Shown here piece by piece: positions 63,747 to 64,000 of a stretch of DNA of 64,000 nt (positions are counted from its first letter, which is position 1; every line of letters starts with the position of its first letter). A model generated the notes under the pieces. It was given only the letters and a program-made list of their open reading frames with translations. It was not told where the DNA came from and searched no databases. This stretch comes from Bacteroidota bacterium (GTDB lineage Bacteria; Bacteroidota; Bacteroidia; Bacteroidales; Prolixibacteraceae). The position numbers were made by a program, and so were the translations under genes. The stretch is from NCBI GenBank assembly GCA_024278975.1, contig JAJRSD010000083.1, positions 1 to 64,000 on the forward strand. The letters run 5' to 3'.

Positions 63747-64000
63747 ATGAAAAAACTTACACGAAAAGAGGAGGAGTTAATGAAAATACTCTGGAACCTG
63801 GAAAAAGCTTTTGTAAAAGATATCATCGAAAGATACCCCAACCCCAACCCCAAACCACACTACAATACTATTTCGTCGCTGGTACGGTTGCTGCAAGACA
63901 AAGGAGTAATCGGATTTAAGCAGTACGGAAACACGTATCAGTATTTTCCGTTGGTTTCGAAAGAAGAGTATCGCCAGTCGTTTATGAAACAGGTTGTTAG
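63747..64000 (+). CDS. BlaI/MecI-type repressor, cut by the window end
   Basis: The first 84 codons of a BlaI/MecI-family winged-helix repressor: LTRKEEELMKILWNLEKAF, then YNTISSLVRLLQDKGVIGFK and YQYFPLVSKEEYRQ. Such repressors control beta-lactamase or other envelope genes and are usually paired with a downstream BlaR1/M56-type membrane peptidase, which would lie beyond the window. No stop codon is reached. The ATG at 63747 is preceded by an A-rich leader. Confidence 0.88.
   Translation, partial: MKKLTRKEEELMKILWNLEKAFVKDIIERYPNPNPKPHYNTISSLVRLLQDKGVIGFKQYGNTYQYFPLVSKEEYRQSFMKQVV

Overview
The window reads as chromosome of a low-GC Bacteroidota bacterium. The signs are a PorZ-type component of the type IX secretion system (T9SS), an M1 peptidase with a T9SS sorting tail, two TonB-dependent outer-membrane receptors, a PspC/PadR envelope module, and several -7 boxes of the form TAnnTTTG. 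I infer a member of Bacteroidia, possibly close to Marinilabiliales/Prolixibacteraceae; the genus cannot be read from sequence alone. No rRNA, tRNA, CRISPR array, intact insertion sequence or prophage was seen.

Layout. 0.4-4 kb: a membrane MutS-like ATPase, a PAP2 phosphatase and the GTPase Obg, then the remnant of a toxin-antitoxin locus. 4.5-9.4 kb: a TonB receptor with a NikR-like regulator that lacks all four nickel ligands, a YhbP-like flavin-fold protein and a T9SS-exported M1 aminopeptidase. 9.4-17.7 kb: a trehalose/disaccharide block (frameshifted fused trehalose-6-phosphate synthase/phosphatase, beta-phosphoglucomutase-like HAD, GH65 phosphorylase, P-loop kinase). It is interrupted by a PvuII-like restriction-modification system whose controller domain is fused to the endonuclease. 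17.8-24.6 kb: a sugar locus with an AraC regulator, a URO-D-family protein, a sodium/solute symporter and a GH2 lipoprotein.

24.6-30.7 kb is the most unusual part. Five tightly packed minus-strand genes encode a class II terpene cyclase with a DCDD motif, a single-barrel cyclase-like protein, a DUF116-polyprenyl synthase fusion, a radical SAM enzyme and a double [4Fe-4S] ferredoxin. Together they look like a redox-linked terpenoid pathway of unknown product. A housekeeping-type polyprenyl synthase and an ArsR regulator follow. 32.5-35.8 kb is an envelope-stress-like module (DUF4252, PspC, PadR, a small exported repeat protein) with a recognisable promoter overlapped by an inverted repeat.

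36-40 kb: a TonB receptor and its lipoprotein partner, ended by a strong terminator, then about 600 bp of structured repeats. 40.8-48 kb: NadA, a sugar isomerase gene with an in-frame stop, a Tat-exported Gfo/Idh/MocA oxidoreductase, adenine deaminase, MgtE and RsmA. 48-64 kb: mostly envelope and housekeeping genes (flippase-like protein, LolC/E-like permease, CoA Nudix, MltF, a putative porin, RdgB, a YfhO-like protein, PorZ, a GHL10 hydrolase, DUF2752, CD225), ending in a BlaI/MecI-type repressor cut by the window edge. Two families of short palindromic repeats are scattered between genes. Two otherwise intact genes carry single disabling lesions.
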